This document shows, one piece after another, positions 32,376 through 40,275 of a DNA stretch of 64,000 bases. Made by a program: the position numbers and the translations under genes. Every line of letters begins with the position of its first letter. The first letter of the stretch is position 1. The notes beneath the pieces are model-generated. The model did not search any database. It was not told the origin of the DNA and saw only the letters and a list, made by a program, of their open reading frames with translations. Source of the stretch: [Actinomadura] parvosata subsp. kistnae (lineage in GTDB: Bacteria; Actinomycetota; Actinomycetes; Streptosporangiales; Streptosporangiaceae); assembly GCF_900323885.1 (NCBI RefSeq), contig NZ_OOHJ01000018.1, positions 3,893,001 to 3,957,000 of the forward strand, in the 5' to 3' direction.

Positions 32376-32569
32376 GACGACGCGACGTGGTCGCCTGCGA
32401 GGAGCTGCCGCCCGAGCGCATCGCCCTCGTGGACCTCCTGGACCGGCTCCTCGCCGGCGGCGTCGTCGTGACCGGCGACCTGGTGCTGTCGATCGCCGAC
32501 ATCGACCTCGTGCACATCTCGCTGCGCACGCTGCTCGTGTCGGTGGACGAGCTCGAAGGGAGCCCGTAA
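32372..32569 (+). CDS. gvpS: Gas vesicle GvpA-like protein, GvpS type
   Basis: A 65-residue minimal GvpA-family protein: LVDLLDRLLAGGVVVTGDLV and SIADIDLVHISLRTLLVSVD. It lacks the long tails of gvpA and gvpJ. In Streptomyces clusters the short A-like protein between gvpL and gvpK is named GvpS, which I follow by position. It overlaps gvpL by four bases and abuts gvpK. Confidence 0.82.
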   Translation: MRRRDVVACEELPPERIALVDLLDRLLAGGVVVTGDLVLSIADIDLVHISLRTLLVSVDELEGSP

Positions 32570-32863
32570 GTGGAGGTGCCACCGCCGCCGCGCTGGCGGC
32601 TGTCCACCGACCCCGACACCGTCGAGCGCGACCTGACCCGGCTCGTGCTCACCCTCGTCGAGCTGGTACGCCAGCTCGTGGAGCGCCAGTGCGTGCGGCG
32701 GATGGAGCAGGGCAACCTGACGGACGAGCAGATCGAGGTGCTGGGGGTCACGCTGATGCGGCTGGAGGAGGCGATGGGCGACCTCTGCGACCGCTTCGAC
32801 CTGACCCCCGACCAGCTCAACCTCGACCTCGGCCCCCTGGGCACGCTCCTTCCCACCCAGTGA
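32570..32863 (+). CDS. gvpK: Gas vesicle protein GvpK
   Basis: A 97-residue protein starting at GTG directly after the preceding stop. The helix LVELVRQLVERQCVRRME and the end DLGPLGTLLP are diagnostic of GvpK, a conserved accessory protein. It is the last gene of the cluster; the next gene is convergent. Confidence 0.92.
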   Translation: MEVPPPPRWRLSTDPDTVERDLTRLVLTLVELVRQLVERQCVRRMEQGNLTDEQIEVLGVTLMRLEEAMGDLCDRFDLTPDQLNLDLGPLGTLLPTQ

Positions 32864-32913
32864 CACCCGCACCAGGCCGGGGTGGGCCCGCCCCAGGGCC
32901 TCGCTTGCCCAGG

Positions 32914-33495
32914 TCACTCCGATCCTGCCGCCCAGGCGGTGACGCCGACGGGCACGCGCGCGTTCACGGCCGTGATGACGGGTGCGGCCGACTCCGGACC
33001 CTGCCCGCCGTACATCTCGATGAGCTGCAGCCCGTCGGCCAGCTTGCCGGCCACGGAGGCCGCCGCCGCCTCGTCGGGCACCGCCACGAACGTCGTGCTG
33101 CCGCCTTCCTCCCGCACCCGCACGACCCGGTCCGCGTCGGGATCGGCGTCCTCGTGCACGATGAGGAACGCCTCCGACAGCACCTCCCCGCTCTCGAACC
33201 GCCGCTTGTAAGCCGCCACCCCCGCCAGCGACTCGAACCCGTAGTAGATCGCCCCGACCCGCGCCCGCCCGCCGACGGCCCGCCGCGCCTCCGCCTGCCA
33301 CACGGCGCCGAACGCGCCGCACAACTCGACGCGATCGACCCCCTCGTCGACCAGCTCCGTCAGGAGCCCCACGAGCTGCCCCGGCTCGGCGATGGCCCGC
33401 ACGCGCGTGCGCCCGTGCCGGTTCGCCACATCCAGGATGTCGGCCTGAGGATCGGCCCCGGCTTCCTCGTAAATGATCACTCTGTTCTTCGTCAT
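32914..33495 (-). CDS. DUF6506-like conserved protein
   Basis: A 193-residue cytosolic protein. The N-terminal part (VIIYEEAGADPQADI, then VELCGAFGAVWQAEA) resembles proteins annotated as DUF6506, in which an IELCGGFG-like motif is conserved. The second half (FLIVHEDADPDADRVV) looks like a separate alpha/beta domain. No catalytic motif is recognised. It is transcribed toward gvpK with a 50-base gap. Confidence 0.55.
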   Translation of the reverse strand: MTKNRVIIYEEAGADPQADILDVANRHGRTRVRAIAEPGQLVGLLTELVDEGVDRVELCGAFGAVWQAEARRAVGGRARVGAIYYGFESLAGVAAYKRRFESGEVLSEAFLIVHEDADPDADRVVRVREEGGSTTFVAVPDEAAAASVAGKLADGLQLIEMYGGQGPESAAPVITAVNARVPVGVTAWAAGSE

Positions 33496-33528
33496 ACCCT
33501 CAGGCTGCTACCTCGACCATAGTTGAGG

Positions 33529-34083
33529 TCAAGCCTCCCGGGTGGCCAGCCCCGGGTATTCGAGCACCAGCCCGCACGCGTCGAACTCCAGCCGGCACTC
33601 CACCCCGAACACCGGCGCCGCATAGTCGTAAGACCGCTCGCCGGCCCGCGCGTAACGCTGGTCGAGCCGCTCGACCCCCAGGTCGAGCGCACGCACGAAG
33701 GCCGCCGGCGCGGAAGACCCGCCCCCGCCTAAGCCGAGCCGGTGCACGGGAAACGTGTTGGTCATCGCCGACGACTCCAGATCCACGTCGAGGCACCCGT
33801 CGAGGTGCGGAGCCGGGCTGCCGTCCACCCGCCAGCGGCCCGCCCCGTCGCACTCCAGCAGCGTGGAGCGGACGCCCGCCGCCGACCGGCTCGTGACCAC
33901 CGCGCGCCGCGTCACCCAGCCGGGATCGAGGTCGATCGCGTACTCGACGATCCAGGCGTGACCGCCCTCGACCGCCGTCGTGCAGCCCTCGACACGCTGC
34001 GGGCGGAACCAGGCGACCTCGAAACCCGCACGCGCGGTGTGATGCCGCCAGGCGGCCGTCTCAGGCAGGGATGCGAAGCTCAC
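33529..34083 (-). CDS. Putative glycolipid-binding domain protein (PF06475-like)
   Basis: A 184-residue protein. The segments TNTFPVHRLGL and CGLVLEYPGLATRE with an intervening Tyr-rich strand match the family named putative glycolipid-binding (SpyB/DUF1089-like beta barrel). GTG at 34083 is preferred because GCAGGA is a few bases upstream; a TTG at 34113 is possible. Biological role is not established for the family. Confidence 0.7.
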   Translation of the reverse strand: MSFASLPETAAWRHHTARAGFEVAWFRPQRVEGCTTAVEGGHAWIVEYAIDLDPGWVTRRAVVTSRSAAGVRSTLLECDGAGRWRVDGSPAPHLDGCLDVDLESSAMTNTFPVHRLGLGGGGSSAPAAFVRALDLGVERLDQRYARAGERSYDYAAPVFGVECRLEFDACGLVLEYPGLATREA

Positions 34084-34158
34084 ACCGGCGATCCTGCCAC
34101 CCGGGTACGACAAGAACGCGGAATCCCCGTCGGGGGAGCGGCCGCGCGGTCGCGGCGT

Positions 34159-34707
34159 TCATGAGCCGAGCGTCATCTCGACCGTGATGGCCCAGCGCTC
34201 GTGGTCGCGCCAGGCGCCGTCGATGAACTGGAAGTTCGGCGAGTAGCCCTCGCGCTGGAAGCCGACGCGTTCGATCAGCCTGAGGGAGGCGGTGTTGGCG
34301 GGCTGGATGTTGGCCTCCAGCCGGTGCAGCTCCATCTCCTCGAACGCGTGCCCGACCAGCAGCTCGAGGCCCTCGGTCATGTAGCCGCGCCCGGTGGTGG
34401 TGGCGTAGGCGGAGTAGCCGATGGTCGCGCTCTGGTGGGTGCCCCGGATGATGTGGTTGACGTTGACGCGGCCCACGATCGCGCCGGTGTCACGCAGGCA
34501 GATCAGAAACCCTTCGTTGAGGGGCCCGTCGAACCTGGTCAGGTACCGCTCGAAGTCCTCGTACGTGAGGATGGGCGGGCCGGGCATCCACCGGGCCAGC
34601 AGCTCCGCGCTCTCCTCGTGCAGGGCCGCGAGCTCCTCGAAGTCCTGGAGGCTGATGTAGCGCAGGGCCACGCGCGGCCCTTCGGCAAGATAGATCACAC
34701 CAGCCAT
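34159..34707 (-). CDS. GNAT acetyltransferase, RimJ/RimL type
   Basis: A 182-residue N-acetyltransferase. The acetyl-CoA-binding region appears as ATTTGRGYMTEGLELLVGHA, followed by ELHRLEANIQPANTASLRLI and the family-typical GFQREGYSPNF. RimJ/RimL-type enzymes acetylate protein N-termini or small amines; the substrate is unknown. The gene is divergent from the P-loop kinase with 53 bases between starts. Confidence 0.85.
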   Translation of the reverse strand: MAGVIYLAEGPRVALRYISLQDFEELAALHEESAELLARWMPGPPILTYEDFERYLTRFDGPLNEGFLICLRDTGAIVGRVNVNHIIRGTHQSATIGYSAYATTTGRGYMTEGLELLVGHAFEEMELHRLEANIQPANTASLRLIERVGFQREGYSPNFQFIDGAWRDHERWAITVEMTLGS

Positions 34708-34760
34708 TCTGGTGGCCGGGCCGGGCGCCGTCGGTCTCGTGGGTGGGCGAGCATGGGGGG

Positions 34761-35291
34761 ATGCTCATCGTCATCGGCGGCCTGCCGGCCACTGGCAAGA
34801 CCACCCTGTCCCGCCTGCTCGCCGGTCGCCTGGGCGCGGTCCACGTGCGCATCGACACCATCGAGCAGGCGATCGTCCGCTCGGGCCTGGCCTCGCAGCC
34901 TCTGGGCCCGGCCGGGTACGCCGTCGGCTATGCCCTCGCCGAGGACCACCTCCGCCAGGGGTTCACGGTGATCGCCGAGTCGGTGAACCCGCTGGCCGTC
35001 ACCCGCGACGCCTGGCGGGAGGTGGGCCTGCGGGCCGGGGTGCGGGTCGCGGAGGTGGAGGTGACGTGCTCCGATCGGGACGAGCACCGCCACCGCGTCA
35101 CCTCCCGCTCCACCGACATCCCCGACCTGCGGCTGCCGGAGTGGAGCGAGGTGGTGGGGCGCGAGTACGAGCTGTGGGAACGCGACCACATCACCGTCGA
35201 CACGGCGGGCCGCACGCCCGAGGCCGCGCTCGAAACCCTCCTCGAAGGGCTGCGCCGCGAGGGGACGGCCCCCTCACCTGAGTCCGCGTGA
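34761..35291 (+). CDS. P-loop AAA_33-type small-molecule kinase
   Basis: A 176-residue protein starting MLIVIGGLPATGKTTLSRLL, a Walker A motif at the extreme N-terminus as in the AAA_33/zeta-toxin-like kinase group. RIDTIEQAIV and a late Arg-rich segment (SDRDEHRHRVTSRS) fit the family's lid region. It probably phosphorylates a small molecule or nucleotide; the substrate cannot be predicted. The GGGGGG directly before the ATG is poorly spaced, so GTG at 34743 is an alternative start. Confidence 0.75.
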   Translation: MLIVIGGLPATGKTTLSRLLAGRLGAVHVRIDTIEQAIVRSGLASQPLGPAGYAVGYALAEDHLRQGFTVIAESVNPLAVTRDAWREVGLRAGVRVAEVEVTCSDRDEHRHRVTSRSTDIPDLRLPEWSEVVGREYELWERDHITVDTAGRTPEAALETLLEGLRREGTAPSPESA

Positions 35292-35359
35292 CGGACGGGC
35301 ACCTCAGCTGACGGACGCTCCCGTCCGGACCTCCTGATCCGGGCCGGAAAATCCGGGGC

Positions 35360-35407
35360 TTGCGCAACACCGTGCCTTGTGGAGTACAGTGTTCGCATAA
35401 CGCGAAC
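35360..35407 (+). promoter_or_regulatory. Promoter with inverted-repeat operator upstream of the MFS exporter
   Basis: TTGCGC (35360-35365) and TACAGT (35385-35390) are a plausible -35/-10 pair with a 19-base spacer. Directly after the -10 box is a perfect inverted repeat, GTTCGC-ATAAC-GCGAAC (35391-35407), where a repressor would overlap the transcription start. TetR-family sites of this form often guard efflux pumps, but no TetR gene is adjacent. Confidence 0.5.
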
Positions 35408-35435
35408 GACGTACGCATCTGGAAAAGGTGTTTCC

Positions 35436-36992
35436 ATGAATCTCAGCAGCTCGCGTCGCCGGCTGATCCTGATCGTCCTGTGCCTGAGCACGCTCGTGCT
35501 GGTCATCGACAACATGGTGCTGACGGTGGCCATCCCGCCGCTCGCCGCCGACCTCGGCGCCGGCGCCCGGGACGTCCAGTGGATCCTCGACTCCTACATC
35601 CTGGTGTTCGCCGGGCTGCTGCTGACGGCGGGCAGCCTCTCGGACCGCTTCGGCCGCCGCCGGGTCATGGTCATCGGGCTGGCGCTGTTCGGCGCCGCCT
35701 CGCTGGCCGCCGCGTACGCCGCCGATCCCGTGCAGCTCGTCGCCGCCCGCGTGGCGATGGGCGTCGGCGGGGCGCTGATCATGCCGAGCACCCTGTCGAT
35801 CCTGATCACGGTGTTCGACGAGCGGGAGCGGCGCAAGGCGCTGGCCGCGTGGAGCGCCGTCGCCATGGTCGGCCTGGTCGGCGGGCCCGTCCTGGGTGGT
35901 GCGCTGATCGCGTGGTTCTGGTGGGGCGCGGTGTTCGTGATCAACGTGCCCATCGCCGCGCTCGCCATCGCCGCCGCCCTCACGCTCATGCCCGAGTCGA
36001 AGGGGCCGTGGCGCAAGGCGGACCCGGTGGGCATGATCCTGTCGACGTCCGGCATGACCGCGCTCGTCTGGACGATCATCGAGCTGCCCGCCCACGGCCT
36101 GACCCATCCGGCCACCGCCGCCACCGGGGCCCTGGCCGTGCTCGCGCTGGCCGCCTTCGTGGTGTGGGAGCTGCGCTGCGCCCACCCGATGGTGCCGCTG
36201 GGCCTGTTCCGCGACCGCACGTTCAGCGGCAGCAGCCTGTCGCTCACGCTCGTGCAGATCGGCAACGGCGGGTTGCTGCTCGTGCTCACCCAATACCTGC
36301 AGTACATGCTCGGCTTCACCCCCACCCAGGCGGGGCTGGCGTTCATCCCGATGGCGGTCGCCTCGCTCGCCTGCAACACGCTCGGCGCCAGGCTGGGCGG
36401 CCGGGTCGGCGCCCGGGCGCAGATCGTCACCGGTCTGGCCGTCATGGCCGCCGGGTTCGCCCTGCTGGCCGTCACGACCCCCGCCCGCGGCCTGGCGTTC
36501 CCGCTCGCGGGCCTGCTCCTGATCGGCGCGGGCGGCGGCACCGCCATGCCCGCCGCCATCGCCGCCCTGATGGGCCGGGTGCCCGCCGAGCACGCCGGCG
36601 TCGGCTCCGCACTGAACGACACCATCCAGCAGATGGGCGCCGCGCTCGGCGTCGCCGTCCTGGGCAGCGTCCTGGCCGCCGGCTACGGCGCCGCGATGCC
36701 CGCGACCGCCGCCGCGGCCGCGCGCCGCTCGATCGCGGACGCCCTGGCCGCCGCCCGCCTCACCGGCGACACGACCCTGGCGCAGGCGGCCCGCGACGCC
36801 TTCACGGCGGCCATGTCGTCGGCGTTCGCGATCAGCGCCGCCGGGGTGCTCGCCGCCGCCGTCCTGGCCCTGATCGTGCTGCGGGACGCCAGGACGCCCG
36901 CCGTCCCGCACCCGACCACCACCGACGCGCCGGAACGCGAACCTGCGCCTGCCCCTACAACCACCACCGACGCGCTGGCCACCCGCTCCTGA
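35436..36992 (+). CDS. MFS drug exporter, DHA2 (EmrB/QacA) family
   Basis: A 518-residue membrane protein with about 14 helices. Helix 1 carries the DHA2 pattern LVIDNMVLTVAIPPLAADL; loop 2-3 reads GSLSDRFGRRRVM (family motif A) and helix 5 contains GLVGGPVLGG (antiporter motif C). These proton-coupled pumps expel drugs, dyes and natural products. The C-terminus is a Thr/Pro-rich cytosolic tail. It is followed 32 bases later by a beta-lactamase-like hydrolase, probably cotranscribed. Confidence 0.88.
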   Translation: MNLSSSRRRLILIVLCLSTLVLVIDNMVLTVAIPPLAADLGAGARDVQWILDSYILVFAGLLLTAGSLSDRFGRRRVMVIGLALFGAASLAAAYAADPVQLVAARVAMGVGGALIMPSTLSILITVFDERERRKALAAWSAVAMVGLVGGPVLGGALIAWFWWGAVFVINVPIAALAIAAALTLMPESKGPWRKADPVGMILSTSGMTALVWTIIELPAHGLTHPATAATGALAVLALAAFVVWELRCAHPMVPLGLFRDRTFSGSSLSLTLVQIGNGGLLLVLTQYLQYMLGFTPTQAGLAFIPMAVASLACNTLGARLGGRVGARAQIVTGLAVMAAGFALLAVTTPARGLAFPLAGLLLIGAGGGTAMPAAIAALMGRVPAEHAGVGSALNDTIQQMGAALGVAVLGSVLAAGYGAAMPATAAAAARRSIADALAAARLTGDTTLAQAARDAFTAAMSSAFAISAAGVLAAAVLALIVLRDARTPAVPHPTTTDAPEREPAPAPTTTTDALATRS

Positions 36993-37024
36993 CCCCTTCA
37001 CCATCGACCACTGAGGAGAGACCC

Positions 37025-38482
37025 ATGAACACGGAAACGACCTGGAACGCCGGCGGCGAGTGGACCGCGCAGGGCGACTGGGGCATGCACGACTCGTCCG
37101 GCCGCCGCTTCGACCAGAGCCGCTGGCAGGCCCGCCTCGACGAGCTGCGCGCCAAGCACCACGTCCCGGGCGCCGCGCTGGCCGTGCTGGTCAACGGCCG
37201 GGTGCACGAGCTGGCCAGCGGCGTGCTGCACCGCGGCACCGGCGTGAAGGTGACGACCGACTCGGTGTTCCTGTCCGGCTCGATCGCCAAGACCTACACC
37301 GCCACGCTGGTCATGCGGCTGGTCGACGAGGGCCGGCTGAGCCTGGAGACGCGGGTGATCGACGTGCTGCCGGAGTTCGCCACCCCGAACCCCGAGGACA
37401 CCGTCAAGATCACCGTCCGGCAGCTGCTGTCCCACACCGGCGGCGTCACCACCGACTTCAACTACGACAGCGGCCGCGGCGACGACTGCCTCGCCAAGTA
37501 CGTCGAGGCCGCCAGGGACGTCCCCCTCGACTGCCCGCCCGGCGCCGGCGTCTCCTACGGCGGGCTCGGCTTCGTCGTGCTCGGCCGGCTCGTCGAGGTG
37601 ATCACCGGCAAGACGTGGGACCAGGCGCTCAAGGACCTGCTGTTCACCCCGCTCGGCCTGGAGCGCTCGATGACGCTGCCGGAGGAGGCGCTGCGCTTCC
37701 GTACGGCGATGAGCCACCTGGGCGAGCCCGGCGCCGAGCCCGAGCCGGCGCCGGCGTGGGACCTGATGCCGCGCTCGGCGGGCCCGGCCGGCCGCGTCAT
37801 CGTCTCCGCCGGCGACATGGCCCGCTTCGCCGGCCTGCACCTGAACGGCGGCCTCGCCCCCGACGGCACCCGCGTCCTGTCGGCCGAGGCGGTCGCCGCG
37901 ATGCAGCGCCGCGAGACCGACGTGCCCGACAAGTGGACCGTCTCCGCCGACGGCTGGGGCCTCGGCTGGACCCTGTACGACTGGAACGGCATCCCCGGCT
38001 ACGGCCACGACGGCGCCGCCGTCGGCCAGTACGCGTACCTGCGCGTCGTCCCGCACGCCGGGCTCGCGCTCGCCCTGATGACCAACGGCGGCAGCGCCCG
38101 CCTCCTGTACGCCGACCTGTTCCGCGAGCTGCTCGCCGAGCTGGCCGGGGTCACGATGCCCGCCCCGTTCGCCCCGCCCGCGCAGCCGCCCGCCGTGGAC
38201 CTCGCCCCGCTGCTCGGCACGTACCGCCGCGAAGGCGTCGTCATCACGGTCACCGAGAAGGCGGACGGCGGCGCGCACCTGCGCTACGAGTTCGTGGACG
38301 GGATGAAGGACATGTCACCGCCCCTGGACATGGAGCTCACCCCGGTCACCTCGACCGTGTTCGCCGCCTCCGGCGCCGGCCCCTCCTTCAGTGAGGACTA
38401 CATGCCGGTCGTCTTCTCCACCCTGTCCAACGGCGTGGCGTGCGTCTACATCGGCATGCGCGCCGCCCCGAAGGTCGCCTGA
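37025..38482 (+). CDS. Beta-lactamase-like serine hydrolase (class C / PBP4* family)
   Basis: A 485-residue protein without a signal peptide, so probably cytoplasmic. The catalytic Ser-x-x-Lys is SIAK at residues 86-89 (FLSGSIAKTY). The Tyr-x-Asn motif position reads SYGGLGF, with Gly in place of Asn. A C-terminal HxG-type motif is GHDGA. A lipocalin-like C-terminal region (LLGTYRREGVVITVTE) follows. Family members include esterases and peptidases as well as lactamases, so drug resistance cannot be assumed despite the exporter upstream. The 3' end overlaps the convergent hydrolase by 37 bases. Confidence 0.8.
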   Translation: MNTETTWNAGGEWTAQGDWGMHDSSGRRFDQSRWQARLDELRAKHHVPGAALAVLVNGRVHELASGVLHRGTGVKVTTDSVFLSGSIAKTYTATLVMRLVDEGRLSLETRVIDVLPEFATPNPEDTVKITVRQLLSHTGGVTTDFNYDSGRGDDCLAKYVEAARDVPLDCPPGAGVSYGGLGFVVLGRLVEVITGKTWDQALKDLLFTPLGLERSMTLPEEALRFRTAMSHLGEPGAEPEPAPAWDLMPRSAGPAGRVIVSAGDMARFAGLHLNGGLAPDGTRVLSAEAVAAMQRRETDVPDKWTVSADGWGLGWTLYDWNGIPGYGHDGAAVGQYAYLRVVPHAGLALALMTNGGSARLLYADLFRELLAELAGVTMPAPFAPPAQPPAVDLAPLLGTYRREGVVITVTEKADGGAHLRYEFVDGMKDMSPPLDMELTPVTSTVFAASGAGPSFSEDYMPVVFSTLSNGVACVYIGMRAAPKVA

Positions 38483-39893
38483 CGCCGCCGCGCCACCGCC
38501 CACAGGCGGGCCCCGACCACCGCGAGGCCCGCCGCCGCTGCCACCACCAGCCAGACCATGAACGTCGGGTAGAGGTAGGCGAGCTGAATCCACGCGGCGT
38601 CCCGCCCGTGCGCCAGGACGCGGTGGACCGAGGTGACCGTCCCGCACAGCACCGCGGGCAGCACGTACGGCACAAGCCGCCCCATCCGCCACAGCCCCAG
38701 CCGCAGGCCCGCACCCTGAAGGGCCCAGAGCCGGGCCCGCACCACTCCCCGCACCGCCAGCCCGACGGTCACCAGGCTCAGCAGCACGAAGAACGCGTCA
38801 ACGAGAATCAGGGACCACATGGAGGGCGGCGCCTGCGGGCGGCCGCCCTCGATGACGGCGACGATCCCGGCCATGAGGGCGTGCGCGTCGGAGAAGGCCA
38901 TCCCGGTGTTGGCCATCACGGCGACACCGTACCCGGAGCCCGGCATCAGCAGCTGGTGGGCGGTGGAGGTGAACAGGTCCCCACCATGCTCCAGCACGGG
39001 CGTGCCGAGCGCCGTCTCACCCAGCTCCCAGCCGAGTGCGTACTCGGGATTCTGCTTCGACCCCGTCCGCATCTCCCGCACACCCCGCGCCGACAGCAGC
39101 CCCGGAAGGCCGCCGTTCTGCGCGATCAACCATTTGGCCATGTCGCGGGCGGTGCTGAGCACCCCACCCGACCCGTTCCCGAACCCCGCCGGCTCGGGCA
39201 CGGCGACGGCCCGGCCCAGGACGTACAGGTGCCCGCGAGCGCTGCCGGGCAGGTCACGGTCGGTGTCGACGGTCCTGCTGTGGCGCATGCCGAGCGGCCG
39301 GAACACGTTCGCATCCAGATAGGCCGCGAACGGCCGCCCGCTCACCACCTCGACCAGCCGCGCGGCGACCTGGTAGTTCGTGTTGTGATAGCTGTACGCG
39401 CTGCCCGGCTCCGCCGCCAGCCTCGCCGTCCTGAGCCGGGCCACGGCCCCCCGCAGATCCTGCGGCTGAGGCAGGCTCTTCTCCCGGAACGCCGAATCGT
39501 CCATGCCTGAGGTCTGGTGCAGCAGCTCCCGCACGGTGATCCGCCCGGCCCTCGGATCGGCCATCGTGAACTCGGGCAGATACCGCCGCACCGGCTCATC
39601 CAGCCCTACCTGCCCCCGCTCGGCGAGCTGCATGACGGCCAGGGCGGTGAACGACTTGCTCACCGAGGCCATCGCCATGGGCGTGTCGGCCGTGACGGGC
39701 TCACCCGCGGCGGTCTCGCCGTATCCGGCGGCGTGCACGACCGCGCTTCCCTTGGTGATCGCCACCTCCACGCCCGGCAGGCCGGTGGATGCCCGGTACT
39801 CCTCTACGTAGGCGTCGACCAGCGCGGGGACGGACGCCGGGCGGGCGCTGAAATGGTGGCGAGACAAATGGCGGCAAGGGCGACTTTGAACAC
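38446..39893 (-). CDS. Membrane-anchored serine hydrolase (CubicO type), apparent frameshift after the signal peptide
   Basis: The main frame (39867-38446) is a beta-lactamase-like domain with ASVSKSF (Ser-x-x-Lys), SYHNTNY (Tyr-x-Asn) and EHGGD, followed by four C-terminal membrane helices. It lacks an export signal in frame, yet from GTG at 39893 another frame encodes FKVALAAICLATISAPA, a classic signal peptide. One extra C in the coding-strand C-runs at 39839-39845 would join them as ISAPA-PASVPALVDAY. I read this as one gene with a single-base deletion, from assembly error or mutation. Domain placement outside the membrane with a C-terminal helix bundle fits a cell-envelope peptidase or esterase. 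Confidence 0.75.
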
Positions 39894-40275
39894 CCGCCGA
39901 AGCTAGTCAGGCGCTGGCCGGCGCACCATGGGGAGAAGCCGCCGCCTTCGTTACGGGATACCGCCAGTCTTCGCGGGCCATACAGCAGACCCGTCCGTGT
40001 GCTGCGACTCATCCGTGCTGGTGAGCTTCGCATTACAGCCCCCAACCTGTCGCCCACTAAGGACAGCGAAAGAGCCTCAGATCACGAACTGGATCTGAGG
40101 CTCTTCATCGTCGCTGGCGAAGCCGGTCAAGGCTCGGGGGTCCGGGGGCCGGGAGGCCACCGGCTAGGGGGTGCGGGGGAGCTCGGCTCCCCTGCAGTCA
40201 CAGCCCGGAGCCAAATGGCGCGGATGCGCCCCCTTGCGGAGGACCGAGCTTTGGGCCCCGGATTCCCCTGGGTGG
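39894..40275. other. Intergenic stretch without a gene
   Basis: These 382 bases between two minus-strand genes hold the promoter side of the serine hydrolase and the tail side of the TPM-like gene. The only clear structure is a long hairpin at 40070-40105. Reading frames here are short or antisense to nothing recognisable. I see no tRNA or small-RNA signature beyond the hairpin. Confidence 0.6.
40070..40105 (-). terminator. Perfect 14-bp hairpin, probable terminator of the TPM-like gene
   Basis: AAGAGCCTCAGATC and GATCTGAGGCTCTT form a perfect 14-bp stem with an 8-base loop. On the minus strand it is followed by TTTCG. It lies 171 bases past the stop of the TPM-like gene and upstream of the next minus-strand gene. 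It is notably A+T-richer than its surroundings. Confidence 0.65.

Noticed and set aside
34743..34760. GTG start for the small P-loop kinase
   Set aside because: It would place six extra residues before the first beta strand; the family normally starts right at the strand before Walker A. It is kept only as an alternative.
37025..38482. A beta-lactamase conferring antibiotic resistance
   Set aside because: The protein has no export signal and has Gly in the Tyr-x-Asn position. The superfamily includes many esterases and peptidases, so resistance is not supported.
39961..40060. A tRNA-like or other structured RNA gene upstream of the hairpin
   Set aside because: A short CAGCA...TGCTG pairing exists, but there is no acceptor/T-loop consensus or cloverleaf.
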